DNA from: Dysidea avara
Taxonomy: Eukaryota; Porifera; Demospongiae; Dictyoceratida; Dysideidae
Assembly (NCBI RefSeq): GCF_963678975.1
Contig: NC_089281.1
Coordinates: forward strand, 28,231,151-28,295,150
DNA: 64,000 bases
Reading direction: 5' to 3'
Positions 1 to 16,400 of this stretch are shown one piece after another (the first letter of the stretch is position 1; each line of letters opens with the position of its first letter). Made by a program: the position numbers and the translations under genes. The notes under the pieces were generated by a model that saw only the letters and a program-made list of their open reading frames with translations, made no database searches and had not been told where the DNA came from.

Positions 1-937
1 TGGTTACGTAGAATCATCACCTACAATATGCACAACGACATATAATTGTTTATAAGTGTAAACCAATCTATTTACTTTATTTGTTGGCCCAAGATCTTTT
101 ATGAGTTCTTGCTTCTCCTCTTCATCAACAACGATGCCTCTGTAGTTATGATACGATACACCACCAACCTAATCACAATTAAAATAGCAACAAAGACATC
201 TCCTTCAATCAAACCCACAATTAACGCCTCTTGTGATATTGGCAGGAGACCACATGACATAGCTGAAACTGCTGCCCCTGGTCCAGAGTGCAAGTGTATG
301 ACACATTGTATTTCTGGTCTACCCTCATGTATCGCTGAGTGTATCATGTAGCCAGCCTTGTTGCAGCCGAGCTGGGTGCTGCCTGGGTCCAGGGTGTTCC
401 CAGCCAGGTCCACCTTGACTAAACTTGATGCCGTCACTTCTGAGTACATCAAACCAAATGGATTAATCAGGAACTGTTCTTTATCCTGTGACATCTTAAC
501 CTAATCCCACAATAGAAAGTGAAAAGACAGTGAAAAAGTGATGTACCATACAGTTCGTAACCTCATCCGCTATAAAGAACCTGAAATAATTTTTTTTAGA
601 AAGCCCATTAGTATTGGGGGTCAACGTAACGTGTCTGTTACAAAGAAGTTTCAATATTTATTAGACATTTAACTATTGGATAGGAGTGACAACACAACAG
701 ACACATACACTCACAGTGATGTGATTGTAAATGATATGACCCCAACCAAACCGATCCACCAGTCTATAGAGAGCTGCTAGCTTGCATCGTAGATCTCGTT
801 CAGCTTCAGTATACTTTGAAGCATTGACCTCTCGCAAATCATTAATGGGAATAATATTTGTGGCTCCACCTGTGACTCTAGAAAATTGTGACCTGCGTCG
901 TGAACTCTTTACTGGGAACCTATCCGCATCATAATCA
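1..937 (-). CDS. ADD: Adducin-like protein, copy 1 (partial; 3' exons lie beyond the left window edge)
   Basis: Minus-strand exons, 5' to 3': about 937-715, 500-219, 168-76 and 20-1 (cut by the window edge). All internal junctions are phase 0 with GT/AG ends. Conceptual peptides match the adducin head (class II aldolase-like) domain: [12 protein letters not shown], then [52 protein letters not shown] and LGPTNK. Adducins cap actin and join spectrin to actin at the membrane skeleton. The head lost aldolase catalysis and works in oligomerisation. The true start is unresolved: a nearby ATG (encoding MDISGIKPNL) is followed by in-frame stops, so a 5' exon or an unusual junction may exist near 940-1130. 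The peptide differs from copy 2 at only a few residues (for example HSGPGAAV versus HTAPGAAV). Family call is firm; the 5' end is not. Confidence 0.85.
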
Positions 938-2745
<1,808 letters not shown>

Positions 2746-5700
2746 TTAGTGTGTGTATCTAGTTAGAGCAGGTGTTGACAAAATTTGTTCTAGTAGAGAG
2801 AGTGATGATTGAAATTGTTGTTGTTGCTGTTGTATGAAGGGAACTGTTAATGCTTGTCCTTTTTTGCTGAGAATGAGTAGCTTCTTTCTGAGATCGACAG
2901 CCATGTTGTTAAGCCTTCTTGTTTCAGGACTCAAATGGTTTCTCACCAGCTAAAATAACAAGCAAGTGAAAGATGCCACACATGAAATCAACACACACAC
3001 ACACTACTGCACACACAGTATGCTACACAGTCAATTAAGATTACTTCAGTTTGTTGCTTGCCGAACACAGACAGCAGATGACAAGACAGTTGCATGATGT
3101 CTGATTGACTGACATAAATCTTCTGCATCAGCCCAACAATAGCCGACACCAGTCCTTCACACCTCAACACATCAGCTGAGGTGCATGGCCACTACAAACA
3201 CAATCACACATGCCATTGTCATAATAGGGAAGACATTTACAAAAGGAAACACTTGTTGTCTCAGTATATAACACAGATTACAGGAAGTGTAGTGTACGTA
3301 ACGACCTGGATATAAAGTATCACCACACACCATCTCCAGTAAGGAAAACGCTTGGAGTTCTAATAATAGCATACTGTGGCCAAAGTGCTAAGATAATGTG
3401 CTTTGGTTAGGTAAATCAACAAGTATCTTGTAAGCATTTAAAATTATTTCAAACACAGCAATTCAGCAAAGTATATGTATAACTCTGACATGAAACACTT
3501 TGTGGAGTATCATATGGAACATGAAAATACAAGTCATAATGGCAAATAGAATTATAGGATGTTATACGTGCACTATATGTACCATGTGCAATACTACCCA
3601 AGCCTAAATAATGGAGAATTTGCTGTAATTTCAAAGATCTCTATTGTTTATTTTCACACTTCGTAGTTAATTGTCTTCATCCTGCTGTAGACTAATTCTT
3701 TGTAAAAAGAAAAATTCAACTCCATTCTACGATTCCAATAGTCCATTCCACTGTTTATACTGGTTACCTTAATGGGTTCCATTATTACAACTAGCATTCA
3801 TTAAATGTTGTCCATTAACCTCCATAACATCCATTAGCTACCACACTTAACATCCATTAAGTACATTTCCACACACGACTTGCATGTATGGTGAAATCAT
3901 CAAAGTTACAGCGGTTTGTGTGAACCTTGCAAAAAGTTGTGCAAGTCGAATGACGCATGCTCTAAGGGAATTCACCAGCTTTGAAAGTCAAAATAGCTGC
4001 AAGTGCTTTAGTGGTACCTGATGGCAGTGGTAAAATGCCAAGTATCATTGATGCCAGAAGGTGTGTACAAAGGCTACAGGAACAGAAACATATTTTGGTG
4101 TAGAAGCAATATCAGAACGGCATGATATAACATGTTTCTTATGTGGGAAAGGGCAGTCAGTGGCTTCCACCAAAGCAGCTTGTATCACTCAACCTTAGAA
4201 AACTTTCCCATCGTACAAAACATACAATAATGATAGTCTACAATAAGAAGAGATGTTAGCCATTTCATGCTCTTGTGGTAGCAAGCAAAACATGGGCTTG
4301 TACCCAGTGTAGTGATGTGCAATAATATTGATAGTGTGATAATCGTATCACAGTAGTCCACTATCGTGATATGATAATAGCTTGTGGTCACCATGAGTAC
4401 AAATCAGATATTCTAAAAATACTCTTACAATTGAAACATTTGTTGTTGATTTATTTCAATTATTTATTAACTCGCAAGATTTGCTGTATTTCTGAAGGTT
4501 TGCTCACTCTCAACATTTGTTGTAGTATGAAAATTTGGATCAACAAAATTACTACTAAACTATGGAACATATTATTTGGATCTACTATCATGATAAACTA
4601 TCGTATTGTGATAATCAAAGCAATGTGTGATTAGATCCCAAGTTGCTATTGCTGACCTTGTGCAGTATGTCACATGGTACAAATTGTATGAGGGATGGGC
4701 TATGACTGTTAGGAGTGTGTGATAATAGTAAAACCTATATGTCGATAAGTGACAATCTTTTTATCTCGACATAGGACTGTTTTGTGAACACAGGTTTACA
4801 CATACTGTAAAGTCAAGCAGTGTCTGTTAACTCAGAAATTTTATCACTTCCCCAACTAGTTTGACGCCTTTCCCATCTTAATGTGGTTGATTTACAATAG
4901 ATTACAAAGATTTACTATTATCTCAATAAGCAAATTCATTATCTTATTTACGATAGGCAATTCAGTTATCTAGATAATCTTTTTATCTCCAAGCTCTAAT
5001 GACTATGGCTGTGTGAGTGAGTATGTTTATGTTTAATTAGCTATAATCTTTTATTATGCATACAGGTCACATACACACACACACACACACGCACGCACGC
5101 ACACCCACACTACAATTATGGTACACACTTACTCTAGTCAAGTTCAGAAGAATTTGTAGAGTAATTTTGACCAATAGCAGTGAAGCTCTATTCCGGTTGG
5201 TACCATTCACAACAGCATACAAGGCAGGCAGTGCTCCTGTCTCCACCAGTACTAGTGAACAGCTGTCTGATAGTCGAGTGATCAACTCTGTAGAGGGAAA
5301 CAATAACACCACACAATATGCATGCACCTTTCACAATATCAATTTTGCATATCTACAGTGGCTGTTTCCTTTTATTGAACAGTATGAACTTACAGTACCC
5401 TGTGAATACATAAGTCATGATGATGTCAACACTAATCAATCGGTGTCTTTATTTTAACTTTGACTGTGGGCACGAGTGGTGTTTTGTAAAGAGCATTGTG
5501 GTGAACACAGTCACTACTGGACAGGCAGCCAAGGAGTAATTTATATAACACTACACACTAACTTGTATTTTCGTGTTATATACATACCCAGGTAGGTTGT
5601 AATGGGATGCACAAGTCATTTCATCACTACTTAGATCCTTTCATAGCAAATATAGCAATTGAAGGGACATAGTTACTAATGTGTACACTGTATTACATTG

Positions 5701-7375
5701 TCAGACAGTGAATCAATTTGCTTGCAATCACTGTGTGGCAAAGATAACTCAAGAAATACACAAAAGATTGATAATCACCCATTGTGTTCACCTTGCATTA
5801 TTTACATGGGTGCTGTGTTATGTCTGATTACTGTAATTCGCTTTATTTTTGTGCAAAAAAATTGTGATAAAAATTTCTATATAAAAATATTTTCGTATGA
5901 TTTACGTGAATGACTGTTCTACTAGAGTAGTTCAATTACATTAAAATTTTTGTGTAAGAAATTTTCATACAACTTTTGCATATGAAAATTACTTGACAAC
6001 GAAAAAAAAGCAAATTACAGTACATCATTTACAATGTGAGCCCCACTGCAACTACTACTGCTATTTGATGACTGAGGCATGATGACAATTGTTGCATGGT
6101 AGCTAGCAATGAGGCTAATGGACTGCTATGCACCACAAACTTTGCACCAGAGGAGGGTGGAAGCAGTTTAAGTGCCGTAAAATGAATTATGTAAAACCAC
6201 CAGTTTTCGAGATAAACTGAAGCGTGTGGATGATGTAACAAACAGTGGCATCATTAGAATATTCATACCTGGATAGAGCTAGAATCGCTATGCACAAAAT
6301 GTTTTATCAGTTTTTGCCTAGAAAATTAAGTGATTTTACAAAAGAAAGTACATCATTTAATCCTTACGTGACACACAATCAAAATATCTAGCGATTACAA
6401 GTGATTATTACCATTAGCTGGTTTTGTATTGCGACTATTGAGGTTCATGTGATATTCCAAACAAAACTATGCAATCAATGGAATATTGTCAACTAGCACC
6501 TTTAGACACTTCCGCCTCTTTTGTTATACTTTAAAAACACAATTTGTTACAAGTGCATTTAAAAAAAAATCAATTCACCAGGCTTGCATGAAGCTTATTA
6601 CCTAGTGGTACTGGTTCCTTGCATTCCCCAACATGGGCATGCAAAAAAAAACATCTAATTTTGCTGACCTAGTTTCTCCAAGACAGAGGATCCGTGTGTG
6701 AGATATTTCCCTTTCATTAGTAGCTCTAACAAGACGGGCATCTGATCTCGCAGCGTGACACGACGACGCTCCACTGAATTGGCACATCGTAGCCGCTCTC
6801 GCATGTTGTGAATCTGAATGGTTGTCTGACACCTAACAAAATAGCCCCTCCAACAGGCCTATAAACAGTACACAGTGTGAGAGATGATGGTATTTGTAGC
6901 TACTGTAGTGCTCAAACCTGAATCTTAGTGGCACACTTATGGAGTTTCTGTTGATGAACTTGGTGCTAGAGAAATTTGTGTACTAAATACAAAGAGAATG
7001 TAAGGAATACACTCACAATGTGATTACGGCAAATATGCTGAACAGATGATACTGACAGTAGCAATTTGTGATATCTTCTTCTAACAATAGTCATTCTTAT
7101 CCATGACTGGAAATGCAAAAAATGAATTGTATCAAATCAGTAGAGGTTCTGATATGTTAAACTCACTTGTAGTTTAATGGCAGCAGAAAGTTTTTTCTGT
7201 TGCAGTAGACATTGTTGGTAATTGTGCCATGTTCTCTGGATTTGTATGGCTGATATGTTCATCAACACAACTTGTGCAAATTTTCCAATGTAATCGGCCC
7301 TTCTCTATAGCACAACAACACATACTGTCTGTACATGGCAAGCAAATTGACAGGCACATACACATACATTCGCAG

Positions 7376-7459
<84 letters not shown>

Positions 7460-10400
7460 TGCACACACACCTTTCTTTTCACTAATTCTCTGTGATGTCT
7501 GAAGGCTCTTTGTATGCATGTTGCTGCCAATTCTCTCTGCTGTTGTTTATGGTGAAGATACTTCCTAATGACTCTTTGTAAAGTAACCGAGGCTGTGCAC
7601 ACTTGTACAAACCAACATCGTGTCTGTCTCGTGTATACACAACTTCTATACCACTGTTGAATGGTCAGTGTTGCCATTTGCTTGCTGTGAAATTCTGCTT
7701 GGACAGTTCTTGCTAGTAACATTGCCCTCCATTTTTGCTGGATAAAAATAGTACTGTTCCTAAGAAGGGAAAATTCCTTTTCTGCTCGGAGCCTTCTCAC
7801 ATGTGACTGCAATACAACAGCAGCATGATGGATGCTGGTGTACTGCATGTGACAAACATGTGCACGATAAGCTGCCTGTATTAAAGTGGCAGCTCTGTGC
7901 CTCTCAACTTGCTCTTGGTGGATTTTCACTCTTAGTACATGAGCACGATAACTTTGCTGCAGACACAGAACAGCATCCCTAATTCTCTGGTATTGCTGCA
8001 AGCACTGCTGCCCTCTCCAGTGTTTCTGTATTGAAATAGCAGCTGACTTCAAAGCAGTGTAATTCTTTTGGTTGAGGTACTGTCTGACATGTGACTGAAT
8101 CTTTATAGCAGCACAGTTACGTCTCTCAGTTCTGTGTCTACGATATGCTGACTGGATAAGAACAGCTGCACCTTTCATACCAACATAGCACTCCCTGGCT
8201 TCTTTTCCTGATAGGTAAGTTCTTGTGTACTTTTGAAGGATGATAGCTGCAGATTTCTTGCTATTGTACTCTCTCCTGCATCGATACATTTTGAATGTTG
8301 ACTGTATGGTAATTGAGGCTTGCCTGAGCTGCAGGTAGTGTGTTCTCTGTAGGTGTCCTCTGAAATGAGATTGAACTACAATGGTGGCTGTCCTCAGTGC
8401 CTTGTACTTAGTGTTGGTTGCTTTACCCAACAGGTAAGACCTAAAGCGTGTTTGTAATAAAACTGCTGCTCTTCTCGTACACAAATATTGCCTCCTAGCA
8501 ACACACATTCGATACCATGCCTGAATGGTTATGACATTCTCCTTCAGGTTGAGATAAACATTCCTCTGCTTCTTAGCCCTGTAAGCAGCTTGCAGGACTA
8601 TTGTGGCATCTCTCAGTTGTTGGTACTCTCTCAGCACTGCCCTTCCACTAAACCAAGTCCTTGCTCTTGACTGAATGACCATGGTAGCCTCCTTTAGGGT
8701 GAGGTATTTTCTCCTCTCAGCACACATCCTAGCCCAACTCTGTAAGGCTATGCTGGCATTCTTTAGTCTCAAGAAATGATGTCGTGCCTTGTAACCACGA
8801 TAACATGACTGAATCTTTCTAGCTGCAACATGACTCCTGTACAATTTCCTAGCCAGCAGGCCTCGGGTAAATCGTTGTAACACACGTGTTGCTGATTTAA
8901 TCTCAACGTACTTGTCATGTACTTGTCTTGCTAGAAGATACGACCTAAAGCATTTCTGGATCACCACTGCAGAGCACTGTTGCTGCAAGTAAGACATCCT
9001 CTGTTGTCGAGCTAGCCATGATCTCTCCACAGTTAGCACAGCTGTCTGAAGTTCTGCAACATTTCTGCGCACCTTCCACCCTTTGTAGGCCGCTTGTAGT
9101 GTAATGGTACCTTCTCTTATTTGTTGGTACTCTCGTTTGATTTGTCTACCAACAAGTTTAGCTTTGTACAGCTCTTCAACTTTCCTAACAGCTGCAGTTA
9201 AATTCTTAAAACATGATTGCACTAAATACCCTCTGGTGAATGCCTGGATTGTGATCACTGCATTGACAGTTCTCAAGTAACTTCTTCTAGTTAGTACACA
9301 CCTCACTACTGATTGTATCTTCACTGCAGCCATTAGTTGACGTCTCTGCTTGCAGGCTTTGAAGCTTCGTTGAATTGTGACAGTGGCCCACTTTAATTTG
9401 AGGTAGTTCTCACAAACTTGTCTGCCATGACTAGCCCATCTGTACCATCTCTGGACACACAACACTGCTTGTTTGGTAACTGTAAACTCTTTCTGTTGTT
9501 TGTATCTTCTCCAGTTGGTTTGAGCTACTAATACTGCTCTCTTTAATGAGAGAAAATTCTTGTGAGCTATGTAGCCCCTGACAAAGGCTTGTATAGTTAG
9601 AGCTGAAGTGCACATTTGTTGGAACTCTTGTCGTAACCTTCTTCCTTCCTTCGCTGCTCTGTAGTGAACTTGTATTGTGCAAGCAGCTTGTCTTTGTCTT
9701 AGAAATGATCTGCGTGCACAGACACCTCTGTAGGCTGCTTGTAGCTTCACTGATGCAGAATGTCTCCTTGCTAGGTGAGCTCTGTATGTTTGTTGGATTA
9801 CTGCTGCAGAGGTGTGGCACAGCTCCACCCACTGCCTACACATCCAGCCTCTGATAACAGCTTGTAGTTGAACAAGTTTAGAGTAAGTTTCAAGATACTT
9901 CTGACGCTGTGAACGTCCCATTTTAACTGCCCTCCAGCGATGAGTAATAATGTCACAAGCTTGTTTCATTCTGACATAACGTCGTCGTTCCATCACTCCT
10001 TTGTACCATGACTGTATGGTAACAGTGGCTGATTGCATCCTCTTGTATTCTTGTCTTCTCTTCCAGCCTCTAATGGCTGCTTGTAGAGTGATGCAGGCTG
10101 TTCTAGTTTGTTGATAATCTTTTTGTACCTTTCTACCAACAAGTTTAGCTTGGTAGTGTTTCTCTACACTTCTTACTGCATCAGTTAAACTTCTAACACG
10201 TGATCTCACCAAACACCCTCTGGTGAACGATTGGATTGTGATCACTGCATTGACAGTTCTCAAGTAACTTCTTCTAGTTAGTACACACCTCACTACTGAT
10301 TGTATCTTCACTGCAGCCATTAGTTGACGTCGATGTTTGTAGGCTTTGAAGCATCGCTGAATTGTGACAGTGGCCCACTTCAATTTGAGGTAGTCCTCAT

Positions 10401-13400
10401 GAACTTGTCTGGCATGACTAGCCCACCTGTACCATCTCTGGATACACAAGGCTGCTTGTTTGGTAACTGTAAACTCTTTCTGCTGTTTGTATCTTCTCCA
10501 GTTGGTTTGAGCCACTAACGCTGCTCTCTTTATGGAGAGGAAATTCTTACGAGCTATGTAACATCTGAAAGAAGCTTGTATAGCTACAGCTGTGGCACGC
10601 ATTTGTTGGAACTCTTGTCGTAATTGTCTTCCTTCTTTCACAGCTCTGTAGTGGGCTTGGATTGTGCAAGCAGCTTGTCTTTGTCTTAGAAATGATCTTC
10701 GTGCACAGACACCTCTGTAGGCTGCTTGTAGCTTCACGGATGCATAATGTCTCCTTGCTAGGTGAGCTCTGTATGTTTGTTGGATTACTGCTGCAGAGGA
10801 GTGGCACAGCTCCACCCACTGCCTACACCTCCAGCCTCTGATAACAGCTTGTAGTTGAACAAGTTTAGAGTAAGTTTCAAGATACTTCTGACGTTGTGCA
10901 CGTCCCATTTGAACTGCCCTCCAGCGATGAGTAATAACATCACAAGCTTGTTTTATTCTGACATAACTTCGTCGTTCCATCACTCCTTTGTACCATGACT
11001 GCATGGTAACAGTGGCTGATTGCATCCTCTTGTATTCTTGTCTTCTCTTCCAGCCTCTAATGGCTGCTTGAAGAGTGATGCAGGCTGTTCTAGTTTGCTG
11101 ATAATCTTTTTGTACTTTTCTACCAACAAATTTAGCTTGGTAGTGTTTCTCTACACTTCTTACTGCATCAGTTAAACTTCTAACACGTGATCTCACCAAA
11201 CACCCTCTGGTGAACGATTGGATTGTGATCACTGCATTGACAGTTCTCAAGTAACTTCTTCTAGTTAGTACACACCTCACTACTGATTGTATCTTCACTG
11301 CAGCCAATAGTTGACGTCGATGTTTGTAGGCTTTGAAGCATTGCTGAATTGTGACAGTGGCCCATTTTAATTTGAGGTAGTCCTCACGAACTTGTCTGCC
11401 ATGACTAGCCCACCTGTACCATCTCTGGACACACAACACTGCTTGTTTGGTAACTGTAAACTCTTTCTGTTGTTTGTATCTTCTCCAGTTGGTTTGAGCT
11501 ACTAATGCTGCTCTCTTTAATGAGAGAAAATTCTTGTGAGCTATGTAGCCCCTGACAAAGGCTTGTATAGTTAGAGCTGAAGTGCACATTTGTTGGAACT
11601 CTTGTCGTAACCTTCTTCCTTCCTTCGCTGCTCTGTAGTGAACTTGTATTGTGCAAGCAGCTTGTCTTTGTCTTAGAAATGATCTGCGTGCACAGACACC
11701 TCTGTAGGCTGCTTGTAGCTTCACTGATGCAGAATGTCTCCTTGCTAGGTGAGCTCTGTATGTTTGTTGGATTACTGCTGCAGAGGTGTGGCACAGCTCC
11801 ACCCACTGCCTACACATCCAGCCTCTGATAACAGCTTGTAGTTGAACAAGTTTAGAGTAAGTTTCAAGATACTTCTGACGCTGTGAACGTCCCATTTTAA
11901 CTGCCCTCCAGCGATGAGTAATAATGTCACAAGCTTGTTTCATTCTGACATAACGTCGTCGTTCCATCACTCCTTTGTACCATGACTGTATGGTAACAGT
12001 GGCTGATTGCATCCTCTTGTATTCTTGTCTTCTCTTCCAGCCTCTAATGGCTGCTTGTAGAGTGATGCAGGCTGTTCTAGTTTGCCGATAATCTTTTTGT
12101 ACCTTTCTACCAACAAGTTTAGCTTGGTAGTGTTTCTCTACACTTCTTACTGCATCAGTTAAACTTCTAACACGTGATCTCACCAAACACCCTCTGGTGA
12201 ATGATTGGATTGTGATCACTGCATGGACAGTTCTCAAGTAACTTCTTCTAGTTAGTACACACCTCACTACTGATTGTATCTTCACTGCAGCCATTAGTTG
12301 ACGTCGATGTTTGTAGGCTTTGAAGCATCGCTGAATTGTGACAGTGGCCCACTTCAATTTGAGGTAGTCCTCATGAACTTGTCTGGCATGACTAGCCCAC
12401 CTGTACCATCTCTGGATACACAAGGCTGCTTGTTTGGTAACTGTAAACTCTTTCTGCTGTTTGTATCTTCTCCAGTTGGTTTGAGCCACTAACGCTGCTC
12501 TCTTTATGGAGAGGAAATTCTTACGAGCTATGTAACATCTGAAAGAAGCTTGTATAGCTACAGCTGTGGCACGCATTTGTTGGAACTCTTGTCGTAATTG
12601 TCTTCCTTCTTTCACAGCTCTGTAGTGGGCTTGGATTGTGCAAGCAGCTTGTCTTTGTCTTAGAAATGATCTTCGTGTACAGACACCTCTGTAGGCTGCT
12701 TGTAGCTTCATGGATGCATAATGTCTCCTTGCTAGGTGAGCTCTGTATGTTTGTTGGATTACTGCTGCAGAGGAGTGGCACAGCTCCACCCACTGCCTAC
12801 ACCTCCAGCCTCTGATAACAGCTTGTAGTTGAACAAGTTTAGAGTAAGTTTCAAGATACTTCTGACGTTGTGCACGTCCCATTTGAACTGCCCTCCAGCG
12901 ACGAGTAATAACGTCACAAGCTTGTTTCATTCTGACATAACGCCGTTGTTCCATCACTCCTTTGTACCAAGACTGTACGGTAACAGCTGCTGACTGCATT
13001 CTCTTGTATTCTTGTCTTCTCTTCCAACTTCTAATGGCTGCCTGTAGCACAATACAACTCTGCTGTAGTTGCCGGTAACATTGCCTTGTGTGTATCGCAA
13101 GCTTGTGAGCTCTGTATTGACTCTGGATAGTCAACACTGCACACCGTATATTCAGATATCGACATCGTTGCAGGTATCCCCTAATCCCTGCTTGCAGTTT
13201 GATGGCTGCTTGATGTTTACGGCAAAGTCTTGCCCTTACAGCATGCTGGATAAGTATCACACTATTAAGTGTCCTTTGATAATCTTCTTTATCTCTTCTA
13301 CCAATTTTGAGAGCTCTAAATCTTTGCTGAAACACAATGGCAGCATTTCTCTTCTCAACAAATGTTCTATGGGCAATCCAACCCTTAAATGCTGCCTGAA

Positions 13401-16400
13401 CAGTAATTGCTGCAGATCTTTTGGCTGTAAAAGTAGTTCTTGCCGTTTCAGCCAAAATTTTTGCCCTGTAGCATCGCTGAATTGTTAAACAAGCAGTTTT
13501 GAGTTGAATGTACTTCTTATGGCATATAAACCTACGCCAGGTGGATTGAATTTTCACCACAGCACAATGTCTTCTTGTTCTCTCAGCTTCCAGAACAGCT
13601 AAGTGTCTCCTATATGCTGACTGAATAACACAAGTGGCTTGCTTCAGGTTTGTATATTGGCAGAATTTCAAGTGGCCTCTAAAGGTAGCTTGAATTAACT
13701 GAGCTGCTCTTTCCCTTTGGATAGACCTCTGCCTTCTGTACCATTGCTGGATCACTAGTACAGCTTGCTGGGTGAGTAAGAATTCACCTCTCTGGTGGAG
13801 CATCATGGTACGTGCTCTCCAGTGTTGTTGGATTACCACCGCTGCTTGCTTCATTCTCTGGTACTTGGCCTGGATCAGATGGCACCTCACATGAGCCTTC
13901 AAAAGGAACAACAAAACATGAACAGCAAGCAGCATAATAGCAGGAATAAGTGTCTAACCTGAAGAATCACAGCTGCCTTCTCTCTTAATACCTTTAACAT
14001 AAATAATAATGATCATAAGATACTCTTCAAAACTTACTGATAACATTAACACTATTTGACCATTATATTTTGTCATACCATGAAACCAAGTGTGCAAACT
14101 TGTGTGATATGACATAAGGTACAGTATCTACATAAACAGCAAATTTGAGTGAGTGTCACATACCATTTTCCTCCTTCTCTCAAGCTTGCTATGTCGATTT
14201 CTCCAAGCTGTCTGCAGTACTATCGCAGCTCTAACCTCTTGGCTGATACTCAATAACTGCCGGCACAAGTAGGATGTGTATGCTATCACCACCTGTAACA
14301 AGTCACCACGAGTAATCCTGCTGTAACAATCTAATTAGTGCACACCTTCTCATCAGGCATGGTGTCTATCATGTCCTTGCTCATCACTAAGGGAGGCACT
14401 CCCCCTAGCAACTGCATCTAACAGGTTTAGAAAACAGTAAATTTAGCACTACAATAAGATACTATACATACCTTCTCACTAAGCAGCTTGAAATTGGCTT
14501 TCTCATTGGCTATATGTAGTGTTTTCTCCTTATTGGTTGCTACATAAACAGCAATTTTAAAATCACTGTAATCAAGAATTCATAATATATATATATATAT
14601 ACTGAAGAGAGTATCCTACTCTCATATACCCCTGTAGAAGGGCGTATCGTGAAGTCACGAAGTTAACTAGATGCCGTAGTTTGTGACATACGAGCAGAGA
14701 TGGGGTAACGCGTTACGTAATATAACGCGTTACATAATATATATTACAATTGCGAGCTGAAGTAATATAACGCGTTACATTGCGAAATGCATGTAATATA
14801 ACTTAAGTTACTTTTAGAAACTATTAACTCGTTACTAGTAACGAACAAAGTAACAATATTACGTAACGAGCAAGGTAACAAGTAGCGATCAGCGCGATGT
14901 AATGACATAGATAATATACCTAGATATATTATCTATGGTAATGAGTAATACTATGAGCAACAATGAGCCAGTAAAGCATTACAAATGGCTTTTATACTGC
15001 TATTTACTATCCATTAAACTACTCAGTGATCCATTACCTCAATCCATTAACCTTTCACCTATATTAAAGGATGTGGCCCGGTCCATTGGACTGATGCGTA
15101 CCACGTGACCACATAGACCATTGCTATTAATGCACACTGTCTGTGTGAAAACATGTGGTTTGCATGCATATATGCTGAAGTGTTAATTTAATTCATAATA
15201 TTAAAGTACATGAAGTTACTTGCATTCAGTAACTTTAATATTTACAGCTAATAATATTACGTTACATTTCACAAGTAACTTAATATGTAATATTATTAAG
15301 TTACATTTTATTTTAAGTAATATGTAACTGTAATATATTTAATTGTGTAGAAAGTATTATGTAATATGTAATATATTACTTTGAAAAGGTAACTTCCCCA
15401 ACTCTGCATACGAGCAGCCATAAAGTGCAAGAATCATTAGTACCATTTCACACTTGTGACGCTCAAGATAGCCATATTCGCGAATGGCCTTGCAAGAAAC
15501 GCCTACAAAGCGGTCTTACCCCATGAAGGAACAATTGTAGTTCGGTGAGAAATGCTTACAGCTGGAGTTAATTTGGTTGCTAGCAACGTTGTTACATGTA
15601 GGAATGTGTTCAATCGATACCATGTTCAACTAATGACATCATTAATTATACAAAGAAAAACGGGAAAACTCAGAAGTACTACGTCATAACTTCACAATAC
15701 GCCCTTCTACAGGGGTATATGAGAGTAGGATACTCTCCTTAGTATATATACTCTTGCTGTAATAAAGGTGACTGTTCTATTAGAGTAATACTGAATGTAT
15801 GCTACAGAATGACTGCTTTCTATGCACACCAAAAATCATCCATGGGCTACTATGAATGGCTCAGTATTTCTATAGCCCAGCACTCCTTGGTACCAAAAAT
15901 GCATCAGGTAAATAAAGTGATTTTGGTATGGCAAACATTGTCAGAGCACAGTGCATACAGAGGTATATACAAAGTTCTTATTCACTTACTGGGACTGAAG
16001 TTCTTTGTCCATCCATCAACTAGTTCTTCCTCAGGACTATCAATGTCTTCTTCAGCTGCTGACTGAGTAGCAGCTGTCAGAGATGTCTCATTGTTGATGA
16101 CGGCCAATGGTAGCAGGTGTGGATGGTAGTGATGGAGCAGATAACAGAACACTCGACCATCAGAGAATGATGTGGTAAAATTGGTCACCTGCAAACATGA
16201 TTAAAGTAATCCACCACATGTAGCATGCATGGCTCCACTGCTTCATGTGATGTTATATCAAGTGTGAACTCTAATAAGGCCATTTGTTGAAACTTACACA
16301 TAGAGCACATATCCTTGTTGACACTTGCAAGCCAACTCTCAACTACATACAGTCACAGTGATGTCATCAAGGGATACTATACATTTACTACATCCATGAA

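Noticed and set aside
6029..6241. 70-codon open frame on the minus strand as an ASPM exon
   Set aside because: The ASPM C-terminus joins perfectly from 6669 to 5287 (VLEKLELITRLSDSC) without it.
6602..6832. Open frame VSDNHSDSQHARAAT as a protein
   Set aside because: The real exon (6825-6669) uses another frame, giving RERLRCANSVERRR and VLLELLMKGKYLTHG, which fits ASPM.
7174..7470. C-terminal tail of the long IQ open frame (Val/Cys run and beyond)
   Set aside because: It is read-through of a CA-repeat intron. A spliced model gives IQ-like RRADYIGKFAQ and ISAIQIQRTWHNY in another frame and keeps all downstream phases.
9431..9832. Small open frames on both strands inside the IQ exon (9431-9832, 10324-10518, 10547-10819, 11405-11806, 13069-13488 and copy 2 equivalents)
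   Set aside because: Shadow frames of the repetitive IQ coding sequence; they recur at 987/1974-bp spacing for that reason.
9130..13080. CRISPR-like or satellite array
   Set aside because: The 987-bp repeats are coding, in frame and composed of IQ motifs; this is a eukaryotic gene.
13897..13935. MLLAVHVLLFLLK as an N-terminal signal peptide of the IQ frame
   Set aside because: These codons are intron. The exon starts at 13896 after an AG acceptor and joins VLREKAAVILQ in phase.
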